DNA from: CADEFX01 sp050260355
Lineage (GTDB): Bacteria > Pseudomonadota > Alphaproteobacteria > Rhizobiales > Hyphomicrobiaceae
Reading direction: 5' to 3'
Assembly (NCBI GenBank): GCA_050260355.1
Contig: JBLNBZ010000032.1
Span: 1 to 40,739, forward strand
Length of the DNA stretch: 40,739 nucleotides
The translations under genes and the position numbers were made by a program. Shown here in pieces: positions 15,454 to 23,935 of the stretch. Below the pieces are notes generated by a model. The model saw only the letters and a list, made by a program, of their open reading frames with translations. It was not told the origin of the DNA and did not search any database. The stretch's first letter is position 1. Each line of letters begins with the position of its first letter.

Positions 15454-17655
15454 TCAGCTCTCCCGCCGCCGATTGAGGAGATAGCGCAGATAGCGCACGC
15501 GCTCGCCGTGGGTCTGCGGGCGGCCCAGGGGATCGCGGCGCGGGCTTCCGGCCCCGCCGGAGCCCTGGCCGATCGTTGCGGGCACGCCAATGATGCCCGT
15601 GTTGGTGAACATCGGCAGCCCTTCGTTCAAGAGCTTCTCGCGCATCTTGGGTGTGATCGGAATGACGGTCGCATCGGAGCCGCCGGCGACGCGTGCGACC
15701 GACAGGCGAGCGTCGGGATCGAGCTTGCGCACCATCTCGCGCAGCCGATTGACGAGCACCTGATCGTAGAACTTGATGGTGCCGGCAGCCTTGTCGCCCG
15801 TCTGGTCGTTGAGGCGAGCCTTCGAGTGGCCGCGGACGATAGACAGCCCGTCGAGCCCTTCGCGCGCGGCCTCGATCAGCTGCGTCTTGAGCAGGACGTC
15901 GACCCACTTCGAGGTGGACGTGACGAAGGGACCTGCGGGCGTTGTCGGAGCTTCGAGAGTGCGGCGCTGACCGACGGCATGCGTAAGATCCCGCTCGGCG
16001 GCAGCCAGCGCTGCTGCCAGATCGCGCGCCTTTTGACGTGTCGGGGCATAACCATGCTCATCGGCGATGAGCTGCAGGGCCCGAAGCACGTCGGTCTGGT
16101 GCATGAAAATGGGTGACCGAGCGCCCTCCCTGAAACCTTCCTCCCCGATCAAATCCACGCCAGCCTTGCGCAGCAAGGCGGTCTTTCCAGTGAGTTCGGC
16201 GATCTGTTGGCTCAGCTGCTCCAGTCGGGCAGCGCGCGCCTCCGGTGTCAGATTGGGCTGGTTCTGAAGCTTTTGTCCCCAGTCGGACTGAACCTCGTCG
16301 AGGTGATGCAGCCTGGCACCTTTCTCGAGGCCGACCGCCGGCTCGTCCAGAAATTGCGTCGTGGTGCGCGTGTGAGCGACGATGCCGGTCTCCGCGTCCC
16401 AATGCGAGGCCGGCAGCTGCCTTTGCTCCTCCGGCGGCTCCATGTTCCATTTGATCAGCCGCTCGCGGTAGTTGTCGCCGAACGTCTGCTGCATGCCCTC
16501 GAACTGTGACGGACCGATCGTTCGATTGATGATGTCGGTTACCCAGTCGTCGATCGCCGCCTCGATGATATCCTCGGACACAGGCACGCGCTCGCCCGGA
16601 CTGATGTCGGCAATCACCTCATCTTTGTGTCTGATGCGTGCGCTGCCGGCAGACCATGCCACGTCAAAATCACCTTCGCCGCGGATGCTGATCCGCGTGA
16701 GGCGGCCCTGATCGTCGTAGGTGTGCCTGCCATCAGCGGCAACCAAATGTGCCTCGCCGCCAAAGCGCCGCTCCTCGAGCGCGACCTTGTTTCTCTCCAG
16801 ATGCTCGATCAGCTGCGCCTTGGTTATACTTTTCTCGCCCGCCAGCTTGTCGAGCCCCGTCCACTTGATCTCCTCGTCCTTGACGCCGGCTTTCTTCAGC
16901 ATCGCCAGCATCTGCTGGCCGGTGCCTTTCTCCTGCTTGAGCTCAGCAACGGCACGCTGCGCCTGACTGTAGAGCCCCAGCGCATTGCGGTCGTCCGCCG
17001 CCTTGGCGATGTCGCCGACACGACGAACGATGCCCGTCGTCAGCGCACCCTTGGGTGCGGTGCCGAACGCCGCACCGCCAACTTGGGCGGAGCCGATCGC
17101 CAGCACGTCGCCGCCGCTCACCGCACCAGCGCCGCCACGCGCCCGCACGATGGCCTCGCCAATCGCCTGCACCTGATTGAGCAGCGAGGCGCCGCGCAGC
17201 GTGTTGGAAAAGGCGCGCCCCCAGCTGGTGCGGGCCCGCTCGCCCGACTCGTCGAGCCCGAGCGTGCCGAGAACCTTGCCGGTGATGCCAACGCCGGCAG
17301 CCGCCTCCGCCGCCTGCGGATTGAGCGGCTCGGGCTGAGCGGGATGTGCAATGCGCCGCCAGTGACCTTTGACGTGGGTGCCGTCCTTGGTGATGTACTC
17401 CTCGACCCAGGCATAGCCGGGCCGCTCGGGCGCAAAGGATTGTCGCTTGAGCTCCTTGGCCGCGCGCAAGGCATCGCGCGCGCCGGCGACACGCGCGGCA
17501 TTGACGGCTTCCATCGCCGCGCGCTGCTCGCTCTTGCGGCGCGCCGCCTGGGCCAAAACGGCATCGGCCATGACCCTCTGGCGCTGCAACGCAGCTTCCG
17601 CCAAGCCGTCGCCCGCCTCGGACATCTCCAGCAGCTCACGCCGGTAGTCCGCCAT
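15454..17655 (-). CDS. Polyvalent-type phage protein with EIQSDW-like domain
   Basis: 733 residues from ATG 17655, with GGAGGGG upstream; an ATG five codons earlier overlaps that site. Residues 83-101 hold the tag (WVEEYITKDGTHVKGHWRR). About 365-680 follow a pattern common in large phage polyvalent proteins: GDNYRERLIKW, then LPASHWDAETGIVAHTR, LHHLDEVQSDWGQ, SKWVDVLLKTQLIEAA, and TIKFYDQVL. The role of that domain is not established. An EAVNAARVAGA segment near 50-60 matches its two neighbours. First gene of the leftward operon below operator site 3. Probably carried in the virion. Confidence 0.85.
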   Translation of the reverse strand: MADYRRELLEMSEAGDGLAEAALQRQRVMADAVLAQAARRKSEQRAAMEAVNAARVAGARDALRAAKELKRQSFAPERPGYAWVEEYITKDGTHVKGHWRRIAHPAQPEPLNPQAAEAAAGVGITGKVLGTLGLDESGERARTSWGRAFSNTLRGASLLNQVQAIGEAIVRARGGAGAVSGGDVLAIGSAQVGGAAFGTAPKGALTTGIVRRVGDIAKAADDRNALGLYSQAQRAVAELKQEKGTGQQMLAMLKKAGVKDEEIKWTGLDKLAGEKSITKAQLIEHLERNKVALEERRFGGEAHLVAADGRHTYDDQGRLTRISIRGEGDFDVAWSAGSARIRHKDEVIADISPGERVPVSEDIIEAAIDDWVTDIINRTIGPSQFEGMQQTFGDNYRERLIKWNMEPPEEQRQLPASHWDAETGIVAHTRTTTQFLDEPAVGLEKGARLHHLDEVQSDWGQKLQNQPNLTPEARAARLEQLSQQIAELTGKTALLRKAGVDLIGEEGFREGARSPIFMHQTDVLRALQLIADEHGYAPTRQKARDLAAALAAAERDLTHAVGQRRTLEAPTTPAGPFVTSTSKWVDVLLKTQLIEAAREGLDGLSIVRGHSKARLNDQTGDKAAGTIKFYDQVLVNRLREMVRKLDPDARLSVARVAGGSDATVIPITPKMREKLLNEGLPMFTNTGIIGVPATIGQGSGGAGSPRRDPLGRPQTHGERVRYLRYLLNRRRES

Positions 17656-17705
17656 TGCGCACCCCTCCACCTCGCGCTTGAATGATGATGACGATCGCCG
17701 CTAAA

Positions 17706-17722
17706 GTCTAGATAATCTTGAC
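17706..17722. promoter_or_regulatory. Palindromic operator, site 3
   Basis: GTCTA-N7-TTGAC with an AT-rich centre (GATAATC), between divergent starts at 17655 (minus) and 17754 (plus). It may control both. Confidence 0.6.
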
Positions 17723-17753
17723 TGCGGCGAAGACTCTGAGCATGAGGTCAACG

Positions 17754-17942
17754 ATGGACGTTTCAGATCAGGCCGCCTACACGCTGCTGGAAAGAATCGC
17801 CAAGAAGGCCGTCGCACCGTTCACCGAGGACCAGCCGGACAAGACCATTGGCGAGCATCGCCGGGAGCTCACGCAGCTGCTCGGGGAAGCCGTCCTTTTC
17901 GTCCACACACGCCGCATGCAACGCGCGTCGAAGCCCGCATGA
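17754..17942 (+). CDS. 62-residue protein on the opposite strand inside the leftward block
   Basis: ATG 17754 with GAGG six bases upstream; ATG 17742 is an alternative. The sequence (MDVSDQAAYTLLERIAKKAV, HRRELTQLLGEAVLFVHTRR) is helical and of ordinary composition, unlike the shadow frames. It is the only plus-strand gene between 6.1 and 28 kb. Operator site 3 lies 32 bases upstream, which suggests a small regulator or early protein. No family recognised. Confidence 0.65.
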   Translation: MDVSDQAAYTLLERIAKKAVAPFTEDQPDKTIGEHRRELTQLLGEAVLFVHTRRMQRASKPA

Positions 17943-17994
17943 GCCGGCGCGGCGGCAGCAGCTATTTCCAGAACGGAAAGAGCTGAAGCTCCAG

Positions 17995-18017
17995 ACCTGT
18001 GAGCAATCTTCACAGGT
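17995..18017. terminator. Possible bidirectional hairpin between convergent genes
   Basis: A 7-bp perfect stem (17995-18001 with 18011-18017) around a 9-base loop lies between convergent gene ends at 17942 and 18027. There is no T-run on either side, so termination is only suggested by position. Confidence 0.3.
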
Positions 18018-18026
18018 TGCAACACC

Positions 18027-18233
18027 TCACTTGACGGGTGGGACAGGCGGCGCGGACGACGCCGGCTGCCGGCTCAGAAAACCCCATGTCATGGACATGC
18101 TGGTCAGGCCGCCGCTCGCCGCCGACAGCGCCGCAAACCAGCCGCCCTGCACGGCCGCCGCGGCCACACCGCATACGAGCCCGGCCATCGCCAGACCCCA
18201 ACCAATGAGCTCACGCTGCGTGACATCCCCCAT
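18027..18233 (-). CDS. Small membrane protein with two hydrophobic segments
   Basis: 68 residues from ATG 18233, with AAGGAG upstream. Hydrophobic stretches at about 11-30 (WGLAMAGLVCGVAAAAV) and 33-50 are followed by a Pro-rich tail, PPVPPVK. Size and topology would fit a holin or another small phage membrane protein, but no lysin gene is adjacent, so the role is open. It follows the portal gene closely. Confidence 0.75.
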   Translation of the reverse strand: MGDVTQRELIGWGLAMAGLVCGVAAAAVQGGWFAALSAASGGLTSMSMTWGFLSRQPASSAPPVPPVK

Positions 18234-18251
18234 GATCCGCTTCTCCTTGCG

Positions 18252-19835
18252 CTAGTTGACGACGCGCTCGTCCTGCGGCGGCGCGCCGAAGTCGGATGCG
18301 CCCTGCGCGTCCGCCGCGTCGATGGCGTTGGAAAGACTGATCAGCCGCTCTTCCTCGAGCCGCATTTCCTCCGCGCCCGCATCGAAGTAGGGCCCGAGCA
18401 GGCCGCGGCGCTTGAGCTCCTCGAACAACGTGTGGCGCGAGATGTCGCCAACCTGGCGCAGTTGGATAAGGGTCGGGAGATCGGAATTCTTGTCTTTGTC
18501 GGACAGCCCCATGTCGGTGTCGAGTAGGATCTCGGCGGTGTGCAGATATTGCTTCAGGCCGACCCACAGGAACATGGAGTCGAAGCAGCGGCGCATGAAG
18601 TCGGCAAACTCCCACGCCCATTGCTCGAGCGGCGCCCGCGCCTTCGATTCATCGATGGCGCGCTCGGTCGCCGTCTGCTGGCCGGTGTTCTGCGGCAGCA
18701 GCGGATCGAGGCCCATGATGCGCGCCTCCTCGGTCAGCCGCTTCAGATCCTCCTCGCCCGCCTTGATGGCCGCGCCCTTGGGCTCCACGTAATACCATTG
18801 CGCCTGATGGCTCGGCGTCACCAGCAAGGTGTGCGGACCAACCTCGAGCTCGCCCTCGGAGTTGACGAGCTTGGAGATGTCCTCGACACCCGACACCGCC
18901 AGCATCGGAAAGCGGCCCTTGGTCAGAATGTTGCGCTGATCGGAGGAGGACTGCCAGTGCTCGACGTTCTTCCAGGCGAGGTCCAAGAATGGCGGCGGAC
19001 AGATGAAGTCGGCCACTGGCGTGCCCGCATAGAATGTCTCGAGCGGCACCCGGTCCCAAAGCTCGCCGCCCGACTTCACCATCGGGCCGCTCTCCTTGAG
19101 GTGCCAGCCGATCGCCGGTCCGCGCTCCCACAGCTCCCAGATCGCGCCGCCCGGGAAGGTCTCGCCCGTGACGGGATCGGGCGTGTCGTCGGGCCCGGCC
19201 ACGTAGTAGACGCGCACGCGCTCGATCAGCTCCTCTTGAAAGCCGACGAGCTGCATGGCCGTCTCGCGGATGCGCGCGTGACAGCAGATCTTCTCGCCGG
19301 CCTCGTTGTAAGTCATGTAGGCGGCGAGCAGATCGCGCGCCGGCACGAAGGTCAGGAACGGCCTGGCGCCGATCGCCATCTCGTCGCCGCGCGTGGCGCC
19401 CTGCGGCATCACCGCCATGTCGATCAGCACGTGGCACATGCCGTCGAGCAGCGCCTCGCGGAACGCGCGCACGGCGAACATGTGCAGCGAGCGCCCCATC
19501 AGATCGATGTCGTCGCACCAGTCCTTGGCGATGTCGGGCGAGGTCTCCGTCAGCGTCACGCGCCGCGAGAAGGGCCGCGCGGCGGTGTTCATGACCGCGT
19601 CGCGCAGGATGTTGGTGAGCGTGGTGCGCTGCAAGCGAACCTGGTACTCGGCCTTGGACTCGCGCGGATGCTTGGGCAGGTAGACCTCGCCCTTCTCGCG
19701 CATGCGCCGGGTGCCCTGGTAGACGTCGCGCACGACGTCCCAGTCCTGGCACATCTCGAGCCAGGCCGCCGAGGGCAGATCGGGAGTGGGCACCGATGGC
19801 CGCTGCGGCGGTGGCAGGACCGGAGGAAGGCTCAT
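18252..19835 (-). CDS. Portal protein, DUF4055-like
   Basis: 527 residues from ATG 19835, with GGAG about ten bases upstream; a longer frame to 19871 runs through the terminator and is unlikely. WDVVRDVYQGTRRMREKGEVYLPKH near the start, FYAGTPVADFICPPPFLDLAWKN and TATERAIDESKA match the DUF4055 family, which takes the portal position in many siphophages. Portals form the dodecameric ring through which DNA enters the head and on which MuF proteins dock. Length is typical. It lies downstream of the terminase genes, as usual. Confidence 0.85.
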   Translation of the reverse strand: MSLPPVLPPPQRPSVPTPDLPSAAWLEMCQDWDVVRDVYQGTRRMREKGEVYLPKHPRESKAEYQVRLQRTTLTNILRDAVMNTAARPFSRRVTLTETSPDIAKDWCDDIDLMGRSLHMFAVRAFREALLDGMCHVLIDMAVMPQGATRGDEMAIGARPFLTFVPARDLLAAYMTYNEAGEKICCHARIRETAMQLVGFQEELIERVRVYYVAGPDDTPDPVTGETFPGGAIWELWERGPAIGWHLKESGPMVKSGGELWDRVPLETFYAGTPVADFICPPPFLDLAWKNVEHWQSSSDQRNILTKGRFPMLAVSGVEDISKLVNSEGELEVGPHTLLVTPSHQAQWYYVEPKGAAIKAGEEDLKRLTEEARIMGLDPLLPQNTGQQTATERAIDESKARAPLEQWAWEFADFMRRCFDSMFLWVGLKQYLHTAEILLDTDMGLSDKDKNSDLPTLIQLRQVGDISRHTLFEELKRRGLLGPYFDAGAEEMRLEEERLISLSNAIDAADAQGASDFGAPPQDERVVN

Positions 19836-19847
19836 AAGTGGCTCGCT

Positions 19848-19881
19848 CCAAAAAGAAAACGGCGCCCGCAAAGGGCGCCGT
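19848..19881 (-). terminator. Rho-independent terminator between the small-gene cluster and the portal gene
   Basis: A 9-bp perfect stem (19859-19867 with 19873-19881, 5-base loop) is followed on the minus strand by TTTCTTTTT. It should lower or stop transcription entering the portal gene, or act as a processing point. Confidence 0.85.
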
Positions 19882-19909
19882 CAGAAGGCAAAGGGAGACG
19901 GGAAGGAGG

Positions 19910-20200
19910 TCAGGCGGCGGGCCGCGCGTCCGCCATGGCGAGACGCTGGGCGGCTGCATCGGCAGCCCGCGACGTCTCGTTGCGTGCGCCCAGCGTGTAC
20001 TTGGCGATGGTCTTGCCGGCCTCGTTCATGACGTAGAACGTGCCGGCACTTTCGCGCAGGGTGAGGCGGCCGAAGGCCGGCGACGGCGTGACGATCTCGA
20101 GGTGAGCGTTATCGGTCGTCTTGCGCGGATGAAAGCTCACCCGCTCGGCCTCATAGACGTGCTCGAGGCCGTCGGCGTCGATGTGTTTGACGGTCAGCAT
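19910..20200 (-). CDS. Small protein of unknown function
   Basis: 96 residues from ATG 20200, with AGGAGAT upstream. Strand-rich (MLTVKHIDADGLEHVYEAER, LTLRESAGTFYVMNEAGKTI) with an Ala-rich C-terminus. Last gene before the terminator at 19848-19881. No family recognised. Confidence 0.8.
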   Translation of the reverse strand: MLTVKHIDADGLEHVYEAERVSFHPRKTTDNAHLEIVTPSPAFGRLTLRESAGTFYVMNEAGKTIAKYTLGARNETSRAADAAAQRLAMADARPAA

Positions 20201-20222
20201 GCGTTCGATCTCCTGTGACGAC

Positions 20223-20525
20223 TCAGCAAGGCTCCGCATCGGTCCATTCGGGATGGTCGATGATCATGGGCAGAAACACGACGACGCCATTCTTGCTTTG
20301 CACCCAGTCGTAGGCGCGTTCGAGCGAGGAGAAGACGCCGACGTCCATGTGGCCGTCCTCGTCGACGACCTGCGCATAGACAGCACAGCCCGTCGCGCCG
20401 CGATGGCGCGCCCAGAACTCGGCCTGCGCGGGGCTCATGTCGAGCGCGGCGATGCGCGCAGGGTCGGGATCGCCAGTGCGGCTCATGGATGGCTGAAATC
20501 CGGGATCGGTGATGGTGAGAGTCAT
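20223..20525 (-). CDS. Small protein of unknown function
   Basis: 100 residues from ATG 20525, sharing one base with the preceding stop (TGATG); a longer frame to 20561 is not needed. Mixed composition with an aromatic C-terminal half (AYDWVQSKNGVVVFLPMIID). Translation is probably coupled to the upstream gene. Function unknown. Confidence 0.75.
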   Translation of the reverse strand: MTLTITDPGFQPSMSRTGDPDPARIAALDMSPAQAEFWARHRGATGCAVYAQVVDEDGHMDVGVFSSLERAYDWVQSKNGVVVFLPMIIDHPEWTDAEPC

Positions 20526-20806
20526 CAGTCGTTGATGCAGGCGACCGTGCGCGATCTCCACAACTCGAGATAGGCGATCTCCTCGAGGCGGCTCATGTTG
20601 CAGCGATAGGTGTCCAGGGACTCGCTCCCGTTGGGCTTCTGCCTGACGATCAGCACCATGGATCGGACCGGCTCGGCGCCCCGGTCATCCGAGGCCTTGA
20701 CGTCCTTGAGCGCCAGGCGCAAAAGCTCGTCCACCGACACGCGGCGGTTGTCCTCCTCGCGCTCCACGCGCGCCATGGCGAGATCGATGGGGGTCGGATC
20801 GGTCAT
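20525..20806 (-). CDS. Small protein of unknown function
   Basis: 93 residues, starting in an ATGA overlap with the PD-(D/E)XK gene. The N-terminal half is charged and helical (LAMARVEREEDNRRVSVDEL), the C-terminal half mixed. No motif recognised. Confidence 0.75.
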   Translation of the reverse strand: MTDPTPIDLAMARVEREEDNRRVSVDELLRLALKDVKASDDRGAEPVRSMVLIVRQKPNGSESLDTYRCNMSRLEEIAYLELWRSRTVACIND

Positions 20807-21612
20807 TGCGCGGCTCCTTGCATCGCCCTGACGTGCGCGGCGAGACTGGGCGGCTCGGCCAGATCGCCCGGCTCCACGCCGAGCTTTGCCAGCGCGTCCT
20901 CGATCGCACGGGCGTGTGCAGCAAGGCTCTGCTGCAGCTCGCGCAGACCGCCATAGGTTCTGGTGAGGCCGCTGGCGCGCACGATCTTGACCGCCAGCGC
21001 CACGTCGGAGCTCTCGAGATAGTCCCAGTTGTCGACGCCGATGCGGGCTTTGAGCTCGGCGAGCTGCTTGAGGGCTGACTCCGCCTCGCGCGTGCGCGCC
21101 CGCACCTCGCGCTCAATGCGCCGCTCGTCGTCCTCGCGCAGGCGCGCCAGCTCCATGGCAACCGCTGCCTTGACCTCGTCCTGATCGATTTCGTGGGCGC
21201 GCCGCACCATCGCCGCCATGAACCCGCGGTCGATCGGCTTGGGCGCAAGCTGCGGCGCCTTCTTGCGCACGCGCAGCGTTCCGTTGTGCACCTGCAGCCA
21301 GCCCCAGGCCGGCGGCAGCAGCGTCTCGTCGACGACCGCCTCGTGCGCCACCAGCCACCATTGGTCGCAGTATTGTTGCACCGCCACCGATTTGTCGGGG
21401 TCCTTGATCTCCCTGAGAAAGTCGGACCTCGAGATCTTGATCTCGAAGCCCAGCAACGCCAGTCCCCGCGAGGGATAAAGCGACATGGCCACCGCGTCGG
21501 CGTAGCGCTGGGCAGGTCCGCCGGTGCTGTTTGCCACCTCGAAGCATAAAGCCCATGCGGGGTGGGTGTAACGGCGGCGCAGCAGCGCCTTGATCTCGGG
21601 CGAGGTCGTCAT
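20803..21612 (-). CDS. Predicted PD-(D/E)XK nuclease, MmcB-like
   Basis: 269 residues from ATG 21612 (GTG 21621 possible). YADAVAMSLYP, then LLGFEIKISRSDFLREIKDP and CDQWWLVA give the Asp, Glu-x-Lys core and Ser/Asp helix of MmcB-type endonuclease-like proteins. Residues about 140-180 are Glu/Arg-rich coiled coil. It may cut or process DNA in repair or recombination, or act in an anti-host role; the target is unknown. Just downstream of TerL, with operator site 4 directly upstream, so it may start its own transcript. Confidence 0.8.
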   Translation of the reverse strand: MTTSPEIKALLRRRYTHPAWALCFEVANSTGGPAQRYADAVAMSLYPSRGLALLGFEIKISRSDFLREIKDPDKSVAVQQYCDQWWLVAHEAVVDETLLPPAWGWLQVHNGTLRVRKKAPQLAPKPIDRGFMAAMVRRAHEIDQDEVKAAVAMELARLREDDERRIEREVRARTREAESALKQLAELKARIGVDNWDYLESSDVALAVKIVRASGLTRTYGGLRELQQSLAAHARAIEDALAKLGVEPGDLAEPPSLAAHVRAMQGAAQ

Positions 21613-21642
21613 AGGCCGCACATGCCTGCAATCGCCGGCGAA

Positions 21643-21659
21643 GTCCAGATTATGTGGAC
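21643..21659. promoter_or_regulatory. Palindromic operator, site 4
   Basis: GTCCA-N7-TGGAC, a perfect palindrome in its arms, extended by AA and TT. It lies 31 bases upstream of ATG 21612, in the narrow gap after TerL. Confidence 0.6.
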
Positions 21660-21666
21660 TTTTTCC

Positions 21667-23322
21667 TCAAGAACGTCCGCCGCCGAAGATCATGGCGATG
21701 TTGCCGGGTCCGACCAGCTTGTTGAAAGCGTAGGCGGCGGCGTCGACCTGGTCGTTGTGCCGGCCCATCGGGAAGGAGCACAGCTCGTCGAGGAAGTTGT
21801 TGTTCCAGGTGCCGCGCAGCAGCTTGATGTTGTTGGCCTGCGCCTGCGAGGACATGGGCTCGGCGCGCTTGGCCTTGTCGCCCGACTGGATCTCGAACTT
21901 GACGACGTAGCCCGCCAGCGCCCGCACCAGATACTCGATCTGATGCTTGCCGGCCTGGCCGGGGTCCTGCGGCAGCCAGATCGTCACGTCGCGGCCGTCG
22001 ATCTGGGCGCATTTCCTGATGCGAGCCTCCACCTCGTGCGGGTTCTCGCGGAAGCGCTCGACGTGCTCGATGACGAAGATGCCGGTCTCGAGCTTGCTGA
22101 TGAGCACGCCCACCGTCCAGGACGGATCGAGCTTGCCGGTATCCTTGGTTGCCGCCAGGTCCCAGGCGCGAATGCGGCGCACGACGCGGATCGGATTGCC
22201 GTCGGCATCGCGCGGCATCTCGTCGAGCACGGCAAACCAGCTGCGCGAGAAGAAGCCGCCCGAGCGCGGGGCGGGGCGCTGGTAGAGCTGGCCGGCCGCG
22301 CCGTAAGCGCCCATCGCCAGCTCCAGCGCGTCGATCTCCTTGTCGCCGAAGCGGGCCGGCCACAAGAGTGCACCCTCGCCCTTGACCACATCCTTGCCGG
22401 CTTCGCTCTTGGCGTCGGGATGCCGCGGATCGCCATCCGGATATTTGCTGGCAACGATCTGCGGTGTGCCGCGCCAGACGTGGGGATGATTGGCCTCATA
22501 GCGTGCCGGCAGGCACAGGTGCACATAGCCGAGCTCCTTGGCCAGGATGTGCCCGGACAGATCGCGCTCGGCGATGCGCTGCATGTTGACGACGAAGGCG
22601 CCGCGCTTGGGGTCGTTGAGGCGCGACTGCAGAGTCTCGTCGAACCAGCGCAGGGTGCCTTCGCGAATGGTCTCCGATTCACCGTCCTCGAAGTTGTGCG
22701 GGTCGTCCACGACGATGATGGAGCCGCCCTCGCCGGCGCCGATGCCGCCGACCGACGACGCCAGGCGCCGCCCGTTCTTGTCGTTCTCGAACTTGGTTTT
22801 CTGGTTCTCGTCCTTTTTGATCTGAAAGCGATTGCCCCAGCGCTGCTGATACCAGCTGGTCTGGATCAGCTCGCGCGTCTTGCGGTTGTCGCGGATCGAC
22901 AGATGCGCGGCATAGCTCATGTAGAGGAACTGGGTGTGCGGCCCGAGCGTCGGCAGGATCACGCCATCGCTGCCGGCCTTGGGCCGCTGCGCCCACACCC
23001 AGGCCGGAAAGGCAACGGCGCAGGTCAGCGACTTCATGTGCCGCGGCGGGATGTTGATCAGCAGGCGCAGGATCTCGCCGCGTGCCACCGCCTCCAGGTG
23101 CTCGCAAATGGCATCGATATGCCAGTTGTCGATGAAGGTGGCGGGGTCGATATAGCGCCACGCCTGCTTCATGAAGGTCTTGAGGCGCCGCTCGCACGCC
23201 AGCCGCGAGATCTCGATGGCGTCGAAGCTGTTGAGCTGGAGGCCCGGCCGACCCGGCGGCGTCGGCAGACCGGTCGGACGCCACGACGCCGGACTACTCG
23301 GACTGCTGCTTGGCAAGGACAT
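21667..23322 (-). CDS. terL: Terminase large subunit
   Basis: 551 residues. The ATPase half carries the variant Walker A NIPPRHMKS (about residue 90) and Walker B IIVVDDPHNF (about 200). The nuclease half has RAWDLAATKD, a further Asp near WLPQDPGQAG and the final HNDQVDAAAYAF. It pumps DNA into the procapsid through the portal and cuts concatemers. Length is normal. It overlaps the preceding HTH gene by 29 bases, and the TerS gene lies just beyond. Confidence 0.95.
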   Translation of the reverse strand: MSLPSSSPSSPASWRPTGLPTPPGRPGLQLNSFDAIEISRLACERRLKTFMKQAWRYIDPATFIDNWHIDAICEHLEAVARGEILRLLINIPPRHMKSLTCAVAFPAWVWAQRPKAGSDGVILPTLGPHTQFLYMSYAAHLSIRDNRKTRELIQTSWYQQRWGNRFQIKKDENQKTKFENDKNGRRLASSVGGIGAGEGGSIIVVDDPHNFEDGESETIREGTLRWFDETLQSRLNDPKRGAFVVNMQRIAERDLSGHILAKELGYVHLCLPARYEANHPHVWRGTPQIVASKYPDGDPRHPDAKSEAGKDVVKGEGALLWPARFGDKEIDALELAMGAYGAAGQLYQRPAPRSGGFFSRSWFAVLDEMPRDADGNPIRVVRRIRAWDLAATKDTGKLDPSWTVGVLISKLETGIFVIEHVERFRENPHEVEARIRKCAQIDGRDVTIWLPQDPGQAGKHQIEYLVRALAGYVVKFEIQSGDKAKRAEPMSSQAQANNIKLLRGTWNNNFLDELCSFPMGRHNDQVDAAAYAFNKLVGPGNIAMIFGGGRS

Positions 23323-23935
23323 CAGCCAGCTGATCCAGAATGTCGGGCGGCAGCTCAGCCCAGTTCATGCTGAGCGGCAGCGGCTTGTTGCCTTGCGTGG
23401 AGAGCTCGGTGCGGTTCTTGCCGTAGCCGCGGGCGCCGCCCTTGCTCGAGAGCAGATAGTGCACGCTGCGCTCGGAGCCATTGCGGATGTGCATCATGAG
23501 CGCGGCCTCGCCGAAATCGAGGGTCGCCTCGTTGATCTCAACCAGCACCCGCTGCAGCCACACCGAGCGCTCGACGTAGCGCGCGATGGTCTGACGGTTG
23601 CATTTGCACTTGAACTTCTTCGCCAGCAGCATGGCGGCCTGCGTGTAGTAGCCGCCGGTTGCGCGCAGCGCTGCCGCGATCTGCTGGTCGGTCCAGTTGC
23701 GGGCGCGCCCGATCTTGTTGCGTCCGTTCGGCGGCACGATCTCGTGCCCCTGCGCGTCGAACTTGACGCCCTTGACGGTGCGCGTGCGTCCGTCCTTGTC
23801 GACGCGGCCCTGGCGTGCCTTGGCCTTGCCGGGCGGACGCGGGCGGCGGGTCTTGTTGCCAGGAATGGCGGCCGAGGGAATGGGCGGCGGCGTGGGTGCC
23901 GGCTTGTCGGACGGCGCGTCGGAGGGAGCCGTCAT
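23294..23935 (-). CDS. Helix-turn-helix protein, possible second small-terminase-like subunit
   Basis: 213 residues, starting in an ATGA overlap with the TerS gene. The Pro/Lys-rich N-terminus (1-60) precedes a probable HTH (WTDQQIAAALRATGGYYTQA, then CNRQTIARYVERS) and a C-terminal AALMMHIRNGSERSVHYLL-type region ending in RGYG, as in Nu1-like packaging adaptors. It sits between TerS and TerL, so a packaging or DNA-recognition role is likely but inferred. A transcription factor is the alternative. Confidence 0.75.
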   Translation of the reverse strand: MTAPSDAPSDKPAPTPPPIPSAAIPGNKTRRPRPPGKAKARQGRVDKDGRTRTVKGVKFDAQGHEIVPPNGRNKIGRARNWTDQQIAAALRATGGYYTQAAMLLAKKFKCKCNRQTIARYVERSVWLQRVLVEINEATLDFGEAALMMHIRNGSERSVHYLLSSKGGARGYGKNRTELSTQGNKPLPLSMNWAELPPDILDQLADVLAKQQSE

